Origin: Bacteroidota bacterium
Lineage (GTDB): Bacteria > Bacteroidota > Bacteroidia > Chitinophagales > LD1
Length of the DNA: 64,000 bases
Direction of reading: 5' to 3'
Assembly: GCA_016722375.1 (NCBI GenBank)
Contig: JADKJG010000004.1
Location: forward strand, 324,649 to 388,648
The notes below the pieces were generated by a model that saw only the letters and a program-made list of their open reading frames with translations, was not told where the DNA came from and did not search any database. Shown piece by piece: positions 45,604 through 53,072 of this stretch. The stretch's first letter is position 1. Each line of letters starts with the position of its first letter. Made by a program: the position numbers and the translations under genes.

Positions 45604-45611
45604 TATTTTCG
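45604..45611 (+). promoter_or_regulatory. Candidate -7 element before sdaA
   Basis: TATTTTCG resembles TAnnTTTG and ends 4 bases before ATG 45616. A TTTG occurs 15 bases upstream of it, somewhat closer than the usual -33 spacing. Confidence 0.3.
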
Positions 45612-45615
45612 AGCG

Positions 45616-47043
45616 ATGACAAAAGAACAGTTAAGCGTTTTCGATATTTTTAAGATTGGCATTGGCCCTTCCAGTTCACACACATTAGGTCCATGGAGGG
45701 CGGCTGAAAGGTTTTTAAATGAGATCCATGATGAGGGTAAAATCAAAGAAGTGGTTTCTGTTCAAGCTACCCTTTATGGTTCGCTGGCTAAAACCGGCAA
45801 AGGTCATGGGACGGATATTGCCATCCTTTTGGGTTTGAGCGGATTTGATCCGGTTACCTTCGATCCGGCTCTGATTGATTCCACGGTGAGCCGAATCAAA
45901 TCGAGCAATAAAATAAAACTTCAGGGGACATCAGAAATAAATTTCAATTCCGTAAAGGATATACTTTTCTTAAAAAAAGAAAGCCTTCCATATCATCCAA
46001 ATGCATTGCGGTTTTCGGCATTATTATCTGATGGAAATAGAAAAGAAGAAACTTACTATTCAGTAGGAGGTGGCTTTGTAGTGAAAGAAGGCGAAGATCC
46101 TTTGGCAGACCAATCTATTGTATTGCGTTATGAGGTAAACAACGCGGATGAATTGTTGGATAATTGCAAACTGGCAGGTATCAGTATTTCTCAATTGGTT
46201 AGAGAAAATGAAAAAGCTTGGAGAGCGGACAAAAAAACAGTAAAAGATTTACTGAATATCTGGCGAGTGATGACCGAATGTATATACCGGGGATGTCATA
46301 CGGATGGTATTCTTCCCGGCGGGCTGAATGTGGTGCGCCGCGCAGCCCGTATAAATAAACAATTGCTGAAAGGAAAAACCGAGAACAACTTTGACGAATG
46401 GGTCATTGCCATTCAACAGTCTGATAAATCGTTCACCAACATAATGAACTGGATCAGTTGTTTCGCCTTGGCGGTGAACGAAGAAAATGCCTCGTTCGGG
46501 CGGGTGGTAACAGCACCTACCAACGGCGCTGCCGGCGTGATTCCTGCTGTGATGATGTATTACTTTGTTTTTTGCAAAGGCAACAAGGAAGAGGACATTG
46601 TGAAATTTCTAATGACCGCTTCTGAAATTGGTGCCTTATTTAAAAAGGGCTCTACTATCTCAGCCGCAATGGGTGGTTGCCAAGCTGAAATTGGCGTTTC
46701 ATCTTCCATGGCCGCTGCTGGCTTGACAGAATGTCTCGGTGGAGATGTATCACAAGTAATGCAGGCCGCAGAAATAGCGATGGAACATCATCTTGGAATG
46801 ACCTGCGATCCAATTGGCGGATTGGTTCAAATACCTTGTATTGAAAGAAACACGATGGGAGCCATCAAAGCTATTACAGCCTCTCAACTCGCGATGCAAA
46901 GCGATGCGGAAGAGATGATAGTTTCATTAGGAACCGTAATCAAGACCATGTGGGAAACGGCTTTGGATATGAGTAGTAAATACAAAGAAACTGCCGATGG
47001 AGGATTAGCCATCAATATTCCCCTAAATCTTCCCGAATGTTAG
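45616..47043 (+). CDS. sdaA: L-serine ammonia-lyase (iron-sulfur type)
   Basis: Deaminates L-serine to pyruvate using a 4Fe-4S cluster. 475 residues, single-chain form with the beta-like domain first (SVFDIFKIGIGPSSSHTLGPW) and the alpha catalytic domain after about 190. Cluster-binding cysteines are expected in GGCQAEIGVSSSMAAAG, MTCDPIGGLVQIPC and its neighbours, all present. The substrate loop SSSHT is intact. Monocistronic with its own candidate promoter. Confidence 0.95.
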   Translation: MTKEQLSVFDIFKIGIGPSSSHTLGPWRAAERFLNEIHDEGKIKEVVSVQATLYGSLAKTGKGHGTDIAILLGLSGFDPVTFDPALIDSTVSRIKSSNKIKLQGTSEINFNSVKDILFLKKESLPYHPNALRFSALLSDGNRKEETYYSVGGGFVVKEGEDPLADQSIVLRYEVNNADELLDNCKLAGISISQLVRENEKAWRADKKTVKDLLNIWRVMTECIYRGCHTDGILPGGLNVVRRAARINKQLLKGKTENNFDEWVIAIQQSDKSFTNIMNWISCFALAVNEENASFGRVVTAPTNGAAGVIPAVMMYYFVFCKGNKEEDIVKFLMTASEIGALFKKGSTISAAMGGCQAEIGVSSSMAAAGLTECLGGDVSQVMQAAEIAMEHHLGMTCDPIGGLVQIPCIERNTMGAIKAITASQLAMQSDAEEMIVSLGTVIKTMWETALDMSSKYKETADGGLAINIPLNLPEC

Positions 47044-47243
47044 CACAAAACATCAACCGGTAGTCGTATCAAATTCTTTCTTGGCCATTAACTCTTACTT
47101 CTGAGTTTGTATTTCACAAAAGCAAGGCAATAAATAGCCCTTGGCTGTAACTTACCTTTGTTTATGGCGTATCTCTATTTAATATCCGCTTGGATGATGC
47201 AACGGACAATTAAAATTAGAAAAGGAAAAACAAACAAGATAAA

Positions 47244-48470
47244 ATGAAAGCACTTATACTCATCATTGTTTTGGGGATGCACTTTTCTGATTTAATAGCA
47301 GCAAAGAGTACTTTGTCCCTGCGCCTTCAATCAGTCAATACCGGTTATCTGGATGATGCCTCCATCTACTTTGAAGAAAATGCTATTTCGTCATTCAACA
47401 GTACGGACGATGAATTGCTTGTATCCAGTCCTTTTGAGGGAGTTCCCGAACTTTTTTCTTTTACTTCAGATGGAATCAAATGCTCTAAAAATGGTTTCGG
47501 CAATTTATCTTCTACCGAAATAGTTCCGCTGGGTTTTGAAGTGGATATAGACGGCAACTACAATATTTCTGCGATTAACTTGACAAATTTCGACCCCTCC
47601 TGCCTTATCCGTTTAGAAGATCGGCAAACAAATGTGTTTACCGACTTGCGAACCGGAACTTATACTGCTTTGCTAAATACCAGTGACAGCGATTCGGGAA
47701 GGTTTTATATTCATGTCACCCATCCGGCTGTGTTCACCTACGTCAACTCGGGTTGTCAGAATAATGAAGGTTCTATCACCGTGACTATTGACCCTACCGT
47801 GCCTTGGGATATCTGTCAGTTATATGATACGGCAAACAATCTAATCGAAACAATTGCCAATGTGAACCCGGTGGCATCCTTCAATGGTTTGGCGCAGGGC
47901 AAATACTATGTAGCATTTTTAACCGGTTTCTATTCCTCAGGAAAATATTTTGAACTGGGAGGGAATTATATTACCTCCTCCATGCAGACTCCGAACGACC
48001 CGATTTATGTTGGGCAGCGGACTACTTTTCATGCCTTGGCATCCAATACTACTCAATATGAATGGGACTTTGGTGATGGTACTTTAATCACCGGCGTGGC
48101 CAACCCGCCGATGACTTATTATACACCCGGAACCTACCCGGTCAACGTGATGTGTTCTAACACTTATGGATGTTCGGCTTCTTCACAAATGATGATTACG
48201 GTTGAAGTTCCGTCGGGGATAAGGGAAGAAAAGAAACAGGAATTGATGATATCCGTTCAGGGAAACATCCTGCGCTTGAACAGAAAGACCCAAGTAGCAG
48301 ACCATGCACAAGTACAAATATTCGACCTTTTAGGCAGACCGATTTATAAAGCGCCTTGGCAGACCATGCAATGCGCCATTGACCTGAACGACCAACCGGC
48401 AGGCTATTACATATTATCTGTGGCTGGCGAAAAAGACGTGAGTACCAGTAGAATTTTTATCGAGCGATAA
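47244..48470 (+). CDS. T9SS cargo protein with PKD domain
   Basis: Secreted protein of 408 residues: signal peptide (MKALILIIVLGMHFSDLIAA), beta-rich N-terminal region, then a PKD-like Ig domain (YEWDFGDGTLITGVANPPMT, then GTYPVNVMC, about 270-325). The T9SS type A sorting domain ends it (VQIFDLLGRPIYKAPW, then DLNDQPAGYYILSVAGEKD). A hairpin terminator follows 20 bases after the stop. It probably acts as a surface or released adhesin-like protein; the ligand is unknown. Confidence 0.87.
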   Translation: MKALILIIVLGMHFSDLIAAKSTLSLRLQSVNTGYLDDASIYFEENAISSFNSTDDELLVSSPFEGVPELFSFTSDGIKCSKNGFGNLSSTEIVPLGFEVDIDGNYNISAINLTNFDPSCLIRLEDRQTNVFTDLRTGTYTALLNTSDSDSGRFYIHVTHPAVFTYVNSGCQNNEGSITVTIDPTVPWDICQLYDTANNLIETIANVNPVASFNGLAQGKYYVAFLTGFYSSGKYFELGGNYITSSMQTPNDPIYVGQRTTFHALASNTTQYEWDFGDGTLITGVANPPMTYYTPGTYPVNVMCSNTYGCSASSQMMITVEVPSGIREEKKQELMISVQGNILRLNRKTQVADHAQVQIFDLLGRPIYKAPWQTMQCAIDLNDQPAGYYILSVAGEKDVSTSRIFIER

Positions 48471-48490
48471 ACCAAGATACAGCGGTTTGT

Positions 48491-48523
48491 AAAAAGGTCC
48501 TGCCTGGGAAAGGCGGGCCTTTT
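48491..48523 (+). terminator. Terminator of the PKD-T9SS gene
   Basis: AAAAGGTCCTGCCT pairs with AGGCGGGCCTTTT (two mismatches) around GGGAA, followed by GTTTTTT. Confidence 0.85.
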
Positions 48524-48534
48524 GTTTTTTATAA

Positions 48535-48563
48535 ACTACAAAAGTCTTTAAGACTTTTGTAGT
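48535..48563. repeat. 29-bp palindrome, left copy flanking the toxin-antitoxin pair
   Basis: ACTACAAAAGTCTT and AAGACTTTTGTAGT form 14-base perfect arms around a single T. An almost identical palindrome at 49257-49285 lies on the other side of the TA pair in the same orientation, and both are followed by CTGAAAA. Confidence 0.85.
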
Positions 48564-48715
48564 CTGAAAATTTTATAAGGACTTCCAAGTTCGCTTCGCT
48601 AACACTTGGAAGAACGAACTTGTTGGTGGCATTTACGCTGCTATAAATTTGGGAAACTAAACACCTTCAAGGGCTAGATACCATGTGGCGGAATAAAAAA
48701 TAATATTATTCCGGC

Positions 48716-48985
48716 TTAGGGAAAATACCTATAAATCTCTTTTCGGTGTAGCAGTCTGGCCAGCCAAACCACTTTCCCTTCGACCAACAAACCCAAACGA
48801 TAATGGCCGATTCTTATCCGGTAACAATGGGCGTGACCCTTAAGCCGTTTGATGCCTTCGATTTTTAATAATGAATCAGACTTTTGAAACTGCTGAATTA
48901 GTTCATCCACCTTTAATACCAAATTCTTATTGGTAGAGATGGCTGTGAAATCTTTCTCAAAGGGCTTTGAGAATTTTACTTCCAT
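48716..48985 (-). CDS. Txe/YoeB-like toxin of a type II pair
   Basis: 89 residues. The RelE/YoeB fold is seen in KFSKPFEKDFTAISTNKNLV, IKRLKGHAHCYRIRIGHYRLGLLVEG and the ending LLHRKEIYRYFP, which includes the H-R-x-x-I-Y-R-Y-F-P terminus of ribosome-dependent mRNA interferases. It overlaps the upstream antitoxin gene by 10 bases. Active-site basic and aromatic residues are present, so it is probably functional when freed. Confidence 0.88.
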   Translation of the reverse strand: MEVKFSKPFEKDFTAISTNKNLVLKVDELIQQFQKSDSLLKIEGIKRLKGHAHCYRIRIGHYRLGLLVEGKVVWLARLLHRKEIYRYFP

Positions 48986-49179
48986 TTACGAATGACCTTT
49001 GCAATAGAGGAGGGTTTGGCTTCACCCTGTTTCACCGCTTCCTTGATCAATTTGCCGAATACAAAATCCTCCTGCTCCTCTTCAGAAAGGGTGAACATAC
49101 GAACCTTCATTTTGCTCAGAAGCTCTTTAAGAAGACGACCTTCTTTTTTATCACGGGCTTGCAACACTATTGTTTCCAT
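48976..49179 (-). CDS. Antitoxin partner
   Basis: 67 residues; basic N-terminus METIVLQARDKKEGRLLKEL and acidic middle (RMFTLSEEEQEDFVFGKLIKE), a layout of small antitoxins. The gene precedes and overlaps the toxin, as expected for a co-translated pair. The N-terminal DNA-binding fold is not assigned. Confidence 0.8.
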   Translation of the reverse strand: METIVLQARDKKEGRLLKELLSKMKVRMFTLSEEEQEDFVFGKLIKEAVKQGEAKPSSIAKVIRKWK

Positions 49180-49210
49180 ACTACAAATATAGCTATAAGG
49201 TTACAAAATA

Positions 49211-49248
49211 AAAAAGCCCCGCCCGATAGTTATCGGAACGGGACTTTT
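49211..49248 (-). terminator. Terminator downstream of the sulfotransferase gene
   Basis: AAAAAGCCCCGCCCGAT pairs with ATCGGAACGGGACTTTT (a few mismatches) around AGTT. On the reverse strand it ends in a T6 run, placing it as the end of the 49301-50182 transcript, just before the antitoxin gene. Confidence 0.75.
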
Positions 49249-49256
49249 CGTTTTAA

Positions 49257-49285
49257 ACTACAAAAGTCTCATAGACTTTTGTAGT
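49257..49285. repeat. 29-bp palindrome, right copy flanking the toxin-antitoxin pair
   Basis: ACTACAAAAGTCT and AGACTTTTGTAGT, 13-base perfect arms around CAT. Differs from the copy at 48535 only in its centre. Confidence 0.85.
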
Positions 49286-49300
49286 CTGAAAACACTTCGC

Positions 49301-50182
49301 CTATTTATCAGTGGGCGATTGATTCCGCTTATAGATTTCCATTATAGGGAATTGGCCTAAGTGAAAATTAAATCGCTTATAAAAGTATTCCTTATCGGCC
49401 TCGCTAATCACTTTTTCCCCCTCGCCCATTTTCCCCGTCCGGATGAATTGATTATAAACGATTTCATGCTTTTCTACGTTCGGCTGTTCGCCGAATTTGC
49501 TTTCATGCTGCTTCATAAAATCGAATGAGCAATGCTCCTGAATTCTATTGATATGCTCCGGCTTCAATTCTATGCCTAAAAATTTGGCTATACGGAATAG
49601 CTCTTGTACAAAATTCTGCTGCAAGTCTTCGTAACGGACATAGAGGATCGGCAACTTGTTCTTGTTTCTTAGCCATTGTTCATGAAACTTAAACCAGTTT
49701 GAATCATCCTCATCTCGAAAGGACATTTCAAAACTTTCTTGAAACGTAATCTTTGTGCTATTATAGTTTTTGCGGTGGTGATAAAGCGAGTTGGCAACGT
49801 CCAGTCCATCTCTGACCACAAATATGTATTTCCCCTTTTTATTCTTATCAACCTTATTGTATGGATCATGAGTTTTGACAATTCGTGGGGATAAAAGATC
49901 GGGTATCGTTCCATTTCGATCCGCTAAGTTTCTCAACCAAGGAGACACATCATAAATATGCTTAAAATTCATTGCTCCGTCCGTGGTCAATTGATATAGT
50001 ATCATTTGCATCCAAGTGGTGCCAGCTTTTAGGAATGTAACCACATAGATGTCGTCGTCGCGCTCACCAAACAGCAATTCATATTTCATGAATCTTAGCT
50101 GATGAATAGCGCCCTCAACATTGCTCTTTACTTTAGATAAAAAGCGAATGCACTTTTCGATAATTGATATTTCCCAACTCAT
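49301..50182 (-). CDS. Sulfotransferase-family protein
   Basis: PAPS-dependent sulfotransferase fold, 293 residues from ATG 50182 (MSWEISIIEKCIRFLSKVKS). A farther start at 50227 would run through a terminator hairpin. The 5'-phosphosulfate loop is VVTFLKAGTTWMQMILYQL and the 3'-phosphate motif is FVVRDGLDVANSLYHH, with YEDLQQNFVQELFRIAKFLG following. It resembles cytosolic aryl/alcohol sulfotransferases (Sulfotransfer_1). A bacterial sulfotransferase of this type may make sulfated lipids or glycans; the substrate is unknown. Confidence 0.9.
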   Translation of the reverse strand: MSWEISIIEKCIRFLSKVKSNVEGAIHQLRFMKYELLFGERDDDIYVVTFLKAGTTWMQMILYQLTTDGAMNFKHIYDVSPWLRNLADRNGTIPDLLSPRIVKTHDPYNKVDKNKKGKYIFVVRDGLDVANSLYHHRKNYNSTKITFQESFEMSFRDEDDSNWFKFHEQWLRNKNKLPILYVRYEDLQQNFVQELFRIAKFLGIELKPEHINRIQEHCSFDFMKQHESKFGEQPNVEKHEIVYNQFIRTGKMGEGEKVISEADKEYFYKRFNFHLGQFPIMEIYKRNQSPTDK

Positions 50183-50196
50183 TATTAAAAAAATAA

Positions 50197-50220
50197 AAGG
50201 CCTGCAATATTGCAGGCCTA
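50197..50220 (-). terminator. Terminator between the small lipoprotein and sulfotransferase genes
   Basis: AGGCCTGCAAT and ATTGCAGGCCT form a perfect 22-base palindrome (50198-50219), followed on the reverse strand by TTTTATTTTTTT. It fits the end of the 50243-50437 gene. Confidence 0.85.
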
Positions 50221-50242
50221 TCTTCATAAATACGATACGTGA

Positions 50243-50437
50243 TTAGTGACAGGTGTAACCGCTGTTTTCCAAATATTTAATGTACGATTTGAATTCAGCA
50301 CTGCTGGTAAAATCGCTTTCTTTTACGACTTCACAATCTCCGGCATAGCAACAATTATAGCTCTTCTTGCAAGAGTTGAAGGCAAAAAGGCTGGTGAACA
50401 ATGCGGTCAATCCGATTAAAAATCTAAGTTTTTTCAT
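50243..50437 (-). CDS. Small cysteine-rich lipoprotein
   Basis: 64 residues: signal peptide and lipobox FNSCKKSYNCCYAGDCEVV, then ESDFTSSAEFKSYIKYLENS and GYTCH at the end. The CxxCC and C-terminal C pattern parallels the proteins at 29276 and 52400. Function unknown; its strong private terminator suggests it is well expressed. Confidence 0.68.
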   Translation of the reverse strand: MKKLRFLIGLTALFTSLFAFNSCKKSYNCCYAGDCEVVKESDFTSSAEFKSYIKYLENSGYTCH

Positions 50438-50501
50438 AGAAATTGGTTTTTGTTTTCACCTACTCTATATCCCCTTTTCGGCTACCTGGGTTTTTATTTT
50501 T

Positions 50502-50571
50502 AAGCTATGAGCAGTTAGCTATGAGCTGTGAGAAAAACCTCTCATAGCTAACGGCTCATGGCTCATAGCTT
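50502..50571. repeat. Long hairpin of about 32-base arms
   Basis: AAGCTATGAGCAGTTAGC... and its complement ...GGCTCATAGCTTT flank AAAAAC with few mismatches. Such agctatgagc repeats are common intergenic elements in this phylum by my recollection. It lies just past the stop of the 50576 gene and may also end its transcript. Confidence 0.75.
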
Positions 50572-50575
50572 TTTC

Positions 50576-51499
50576 TTACCAAAGAATATCCGCCACATTA
50601 ATCGTAACGGCTCCTTCATGTTCCGGTATGTTGACGACTACTCTTCCGGCTGCATCCTCTTCGCCGTGTACGCGGAGGGTTACATCGCCGGTCAGTTTGG
50701 TGTCTATTTGATAGCGACCGGTTCCATCGGTAGTTGCTGTAGCGCCCGAATCTTCCAAAGTAACCACCCGACCCACTTCGACACCGCCGCCGCTGTTTTT
50801 CACAAAACCAACCAAAGTAGCCGGTGGCCCTTCGGTCATATATACCACCCCCCAACGGCGGGCGTTTTCGCGCATGCTTTCCGGCGATTCTTCGTTATAA
50901 AAAGTCTCTACTTCATCCCATACTTTTTTAATCACCTTATCGGCCTCGATGTTCAACACATCCACCGCTTCTTCTGCCGCATCAAGAATATTTGCAAAGG
51001 ATACCTGCTGGGCTATAAATGTGTTGGCGCTTATCAGGATAGACTGCACCTCGCTGATGTTGGGATTTTCCATTGGCGCACCGCCTGCCGCCACGCGGTT
51101 AGGGTCGCCCGCCACCAAGCGGTTGGCCCAGCTTATTACATCCTCTTCCTTATCCAGATTGGGCACCGCTTCGCTGCTCACATCTAATTGATAGAAGGAG
51201 CGATTGCCCGCCGGATATTTGTTGCGTTTCACCCCCAGGTTGAAGACCTGGATAAAGTGGCTAACAAACATGCGGGTGCCTTCCACCTGTGCATCTTTGG
51301 TGGGCGTGTTGGTGGTTTGCCCCGACTTGGCGTTGGCCCAGGCCGTGAGGCCATTGTTAAAATTGGTGTTCATGCTGCCCAGCCGCCCGATGGTGGTGGG
51401 GGTGAGGGTGCCGGGTTCTACGGCGTTGGTATTGTTGGCTTTGTTCAGCGCGTTCTGGCGCGTGAGGTTGCTGTTAGGCAAACGGCGAGTTATAGTCAT
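50576..51499 (-). CDS. Helical protein with C-terminal carboxypeptidase-regulatory-like domain
   Basis: 307 residues without a signal peptide. Start MTITRRLPNSNLTRQNALNK; the middle (about 60-215) is mainly helical (ANTFIAQQVSFANILDAAEE, then VLNIEADKVIKKVWDEVET). The end (about 228-307) is a beta-sandwich of the CarboxypepD_reg type (GPPATLVGFVKNSGGGVEVG, then ATATTDGTGRYQIDTKLTGD). The helical-then-sandwich layout recalls the broken helical-Fn3 protein at 27382. Array 5 begins 75 bases upstream. Function unknown. Confidence 0.75.
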   Translation of the reverse strand: MTITRRLPNSNLTRQNALNKANNTNAVEPGTLTPTTIGRLGSMNTNFNNGLTAWANAKSGQTTNTPTKDAQVEGTRMFVSHFIQVFNLGVKRNKYPAGNRSFYQLDVSSEAVPNLDKEEDVISWANRLVAGDPNRVAAGGAPMENPNISEVQSILISANTFIAQQVSFANILDAAEEAVDVLNIEADKVIKKVWDEVETFYNEESPESMRENARRWGVVYMTEGPPATLVGFVKNSGGGVEVGRVVTLEDSGATATTDGTGRYQIDTKLTGDVTLRVHGEEDAAGRVVVNIPEHEGAVTINVADILW

Positions 51500-51573
51500 A
51501 GGGTTTTGGTTTTTATTTTGATGAAAAAAGGGGTTTGAAGCGTAATAGCTTGTGGCGCAGGGCTGTGTGAGCC

Positions 51574-52053
51574 TCCACCAGACTTAGCGGACAGGCTTAC
51601 AGGTCTGTTAGCGGCTCCGCTGAATATAGTGGATAGGCTTACAGGTCTGTTAGGGCTTCCGCTGAACGTAGTGGACAGGCTTGCAGGTCTGTTAGGGCTT
51701 CCACTGAATGTAGTGGACAGGCTTACAGGTCTGTTAGGGCCTCCGCTGAACGTAGCGGACAGGCTTACAGGTCTGTTAGCGGCTCCACTGAATGTAGTGG
51801 ATGGGCTTACAGGTGCGCAAGGGTCTTGACTGAATGTAGTGGATAGGTTTGCAGGTCTGTAAGGGTCTCGGCTAAACTTGGTGGATGGGCTTTCAGGTCT
51901 GCAAGGCTCTCCGCTAAACTTGGTGGATAGGCTTTCTGGTCTGTAAGCACCTCCACTGAACGTAGTGGATAGGCTTGTGGGTCTGTTAGGGGTTCCACTA
52001 AATCTGGTGGAGGGTCTTTCGCGTCTGTAAGCTATTCCACCAAAACCAGTGGA
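51574..52053. repeat. Array 5: twelve 18-bp dyads at exact 42-bp spacing, with a second dyad midway
   Basis: Dyads start at 51574, 51616, 51658, 51700, 51742, 51784, 51826, 51868, 51910, 51952, 51994 and 52036. Examples: TCCACTGAATGTAGTGGA (51700) and TCCGCTGAACGTAGCGGA (51742), where both arms changed together. Exactly 21 bases on lies a second dyad of type CTTACAGGTCTGTTAG or CTTTCAGGTCTGCAAG. No indel in twelve units. The 42-base period keeps frames open on both strands as 14-residue repeats, but neither shows a domain or export signal. It lies 75 bases upstream of the 50576-51499 gene. Confidence 0.92.
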
Positions 52054-52399
52054 GGGTCTTCGGGTGCCAAAAGCATGGACTCCAATTTGTAGAACTTTGA
52101 ACCAAATTCGGTCCAAGAATTTTCAGACCCGTCGAAACAGATTTTAGGAGAAATTTGAGAGGAGAACTTGGAAAATAGCGCCCTGTGAATTAGATTATAG
52201 GCGTAGCTGCGCGCGCGCGCGCCTCAATCATGAGAGAATCAGCCGCAGATATTACCGGTGTTTGAGAGAAGAAGATCATGTTGTGAAGCATGAGAGGTTT
52301 GTGTTATTCTTTCACAAAAATAATCGTCTAAACGAAACTGCAAAATATATTTTGCTAGGCACCCGAAGCCCGAAGGGAGCAAAGTGTCGATGGAGCTAT
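52054..52399. other. Intergenic region with a short alternating GC tract
   Basis: Contains degenerate continuations of array 5 near 52081-52126 and a (GC)7 run at 52209-52222 that could adopt Z-form. No gene recognised. Confidence 0.5.
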
Positions 52400-52714
52400 T
52401 CACTCCTTAGGCGTGCAGTAATAATCTTGTTTTTGGAAATAAACGAGCGCGTCGTCAATACCGCTTTTAGAATCGCAGATAGTTTTTTCATCCACCAACC
52501 GGCTGCAATAATGGTTGCTTGCTTGCAGCGAATCGCGCTCGGCATCTACGCGGCTATTGCCGATGCCGGCATTGGCACAGATTTTATAGGAGATAGACGA
52601 ATCGGTTTTTGAAATACAATACGCGCAATATTGTGTGCAGCGATAGCAGGCTCTTTTGCAAGAAACAAAGGAAAGAATACACGTTGTTGTAAGCAGAAAA
52701 AAGAGATACTTCAT
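52400..52714 (-). CDS. Cysteine-rich small lipoprotein
   Basis: About 104 residues from ATG 52714: MKYLFFLLTTTCILSFVSC gives a signal and lipobox, then KRACYRCTQYCAYCIS, AYCIS-like CxxC pairs and further cysteines (KICANAG, NHYCSRL, TICDSK, DYYCTPKE). About 10 cysteines in the mature part. It resembles a larger relative of the proteins at 29276 and 50243. It diverges from the B12 riboswitch. Function unknown. Confidence 0.68.
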   Translation of the reverse strand: MKYLFFLLTTTCILSFVSCKRACYRCTQYCAYCISKTDSSISYKICANAGIGNSRVDAERDSLQASNHYCSRLVDEKTICDSKSGIDDALVYFQKQDYYCTPKE

Positions 52715-52781
52715 AAATAAGTAAACGCAATGTTGACATTTTATTTTCAACTGGTGAAAAGAATTTTTCTTCCTTTACGCC

Positions 52782-52960
52782 GTTAAAGGTGGCCAAACCA
52801 CAAGAATTTGTGGCGGCCATAATAGGGAATCCTGTGAAAATCAGGAGCAGTTCCCGCTGCTGTATGCTTCTTTAACATTTTCGGCAACTTTGCCACTATT
52901 TCGATCAAGCGAAATGGGAAGGCGCCGAAAACGAAGCGAGCCAGAAGACCTGCCTTAAAC
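52782..52960 (+). ncRNA. Cobalamin (B12) riboswitch
   Basis: All core elements appear in order. P1 strand GTTAAAGG (52782-52789) pairs with CCTTAAAC (52953-52960). A GTGGCC/GGCCAT stem follows, then AATAGGGAA, then CCTGTGAAAATCAGGAGC and the GTTCCCGCTGCTGTA core, then GCCACT...AAATGGGAAGGC (from about 52892 to 52923), and the B12 box AGCCAGAAGACCTGCC ending near 52954. It precedes the B12 operon starting at 53073. It should lower expression when adenosylcobalamin is abundant. The expression platform (about 52961-53072) is not resolved. Confidence 0.93.
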
Positions 52961-53072
52961 AATAAATTTTTCAAAGCTTTCGGGAAGAAGAGCAGCGAGT
53001 CGAAACCTTACCCGGTTTTTATTCCATCTTTCATTTCGGGGCGATTTTTTTAATCATTCAAATTCATTTAAA

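Noticed and set aside
51496..52116. Reverse-strand open frame of 206 codons over array 5
   Set aside because: It reads only 14-residue repeats, its frame is open merely because 42 is a multiple of three, and the other strand is also partly open. No domain or signal supports a protein.
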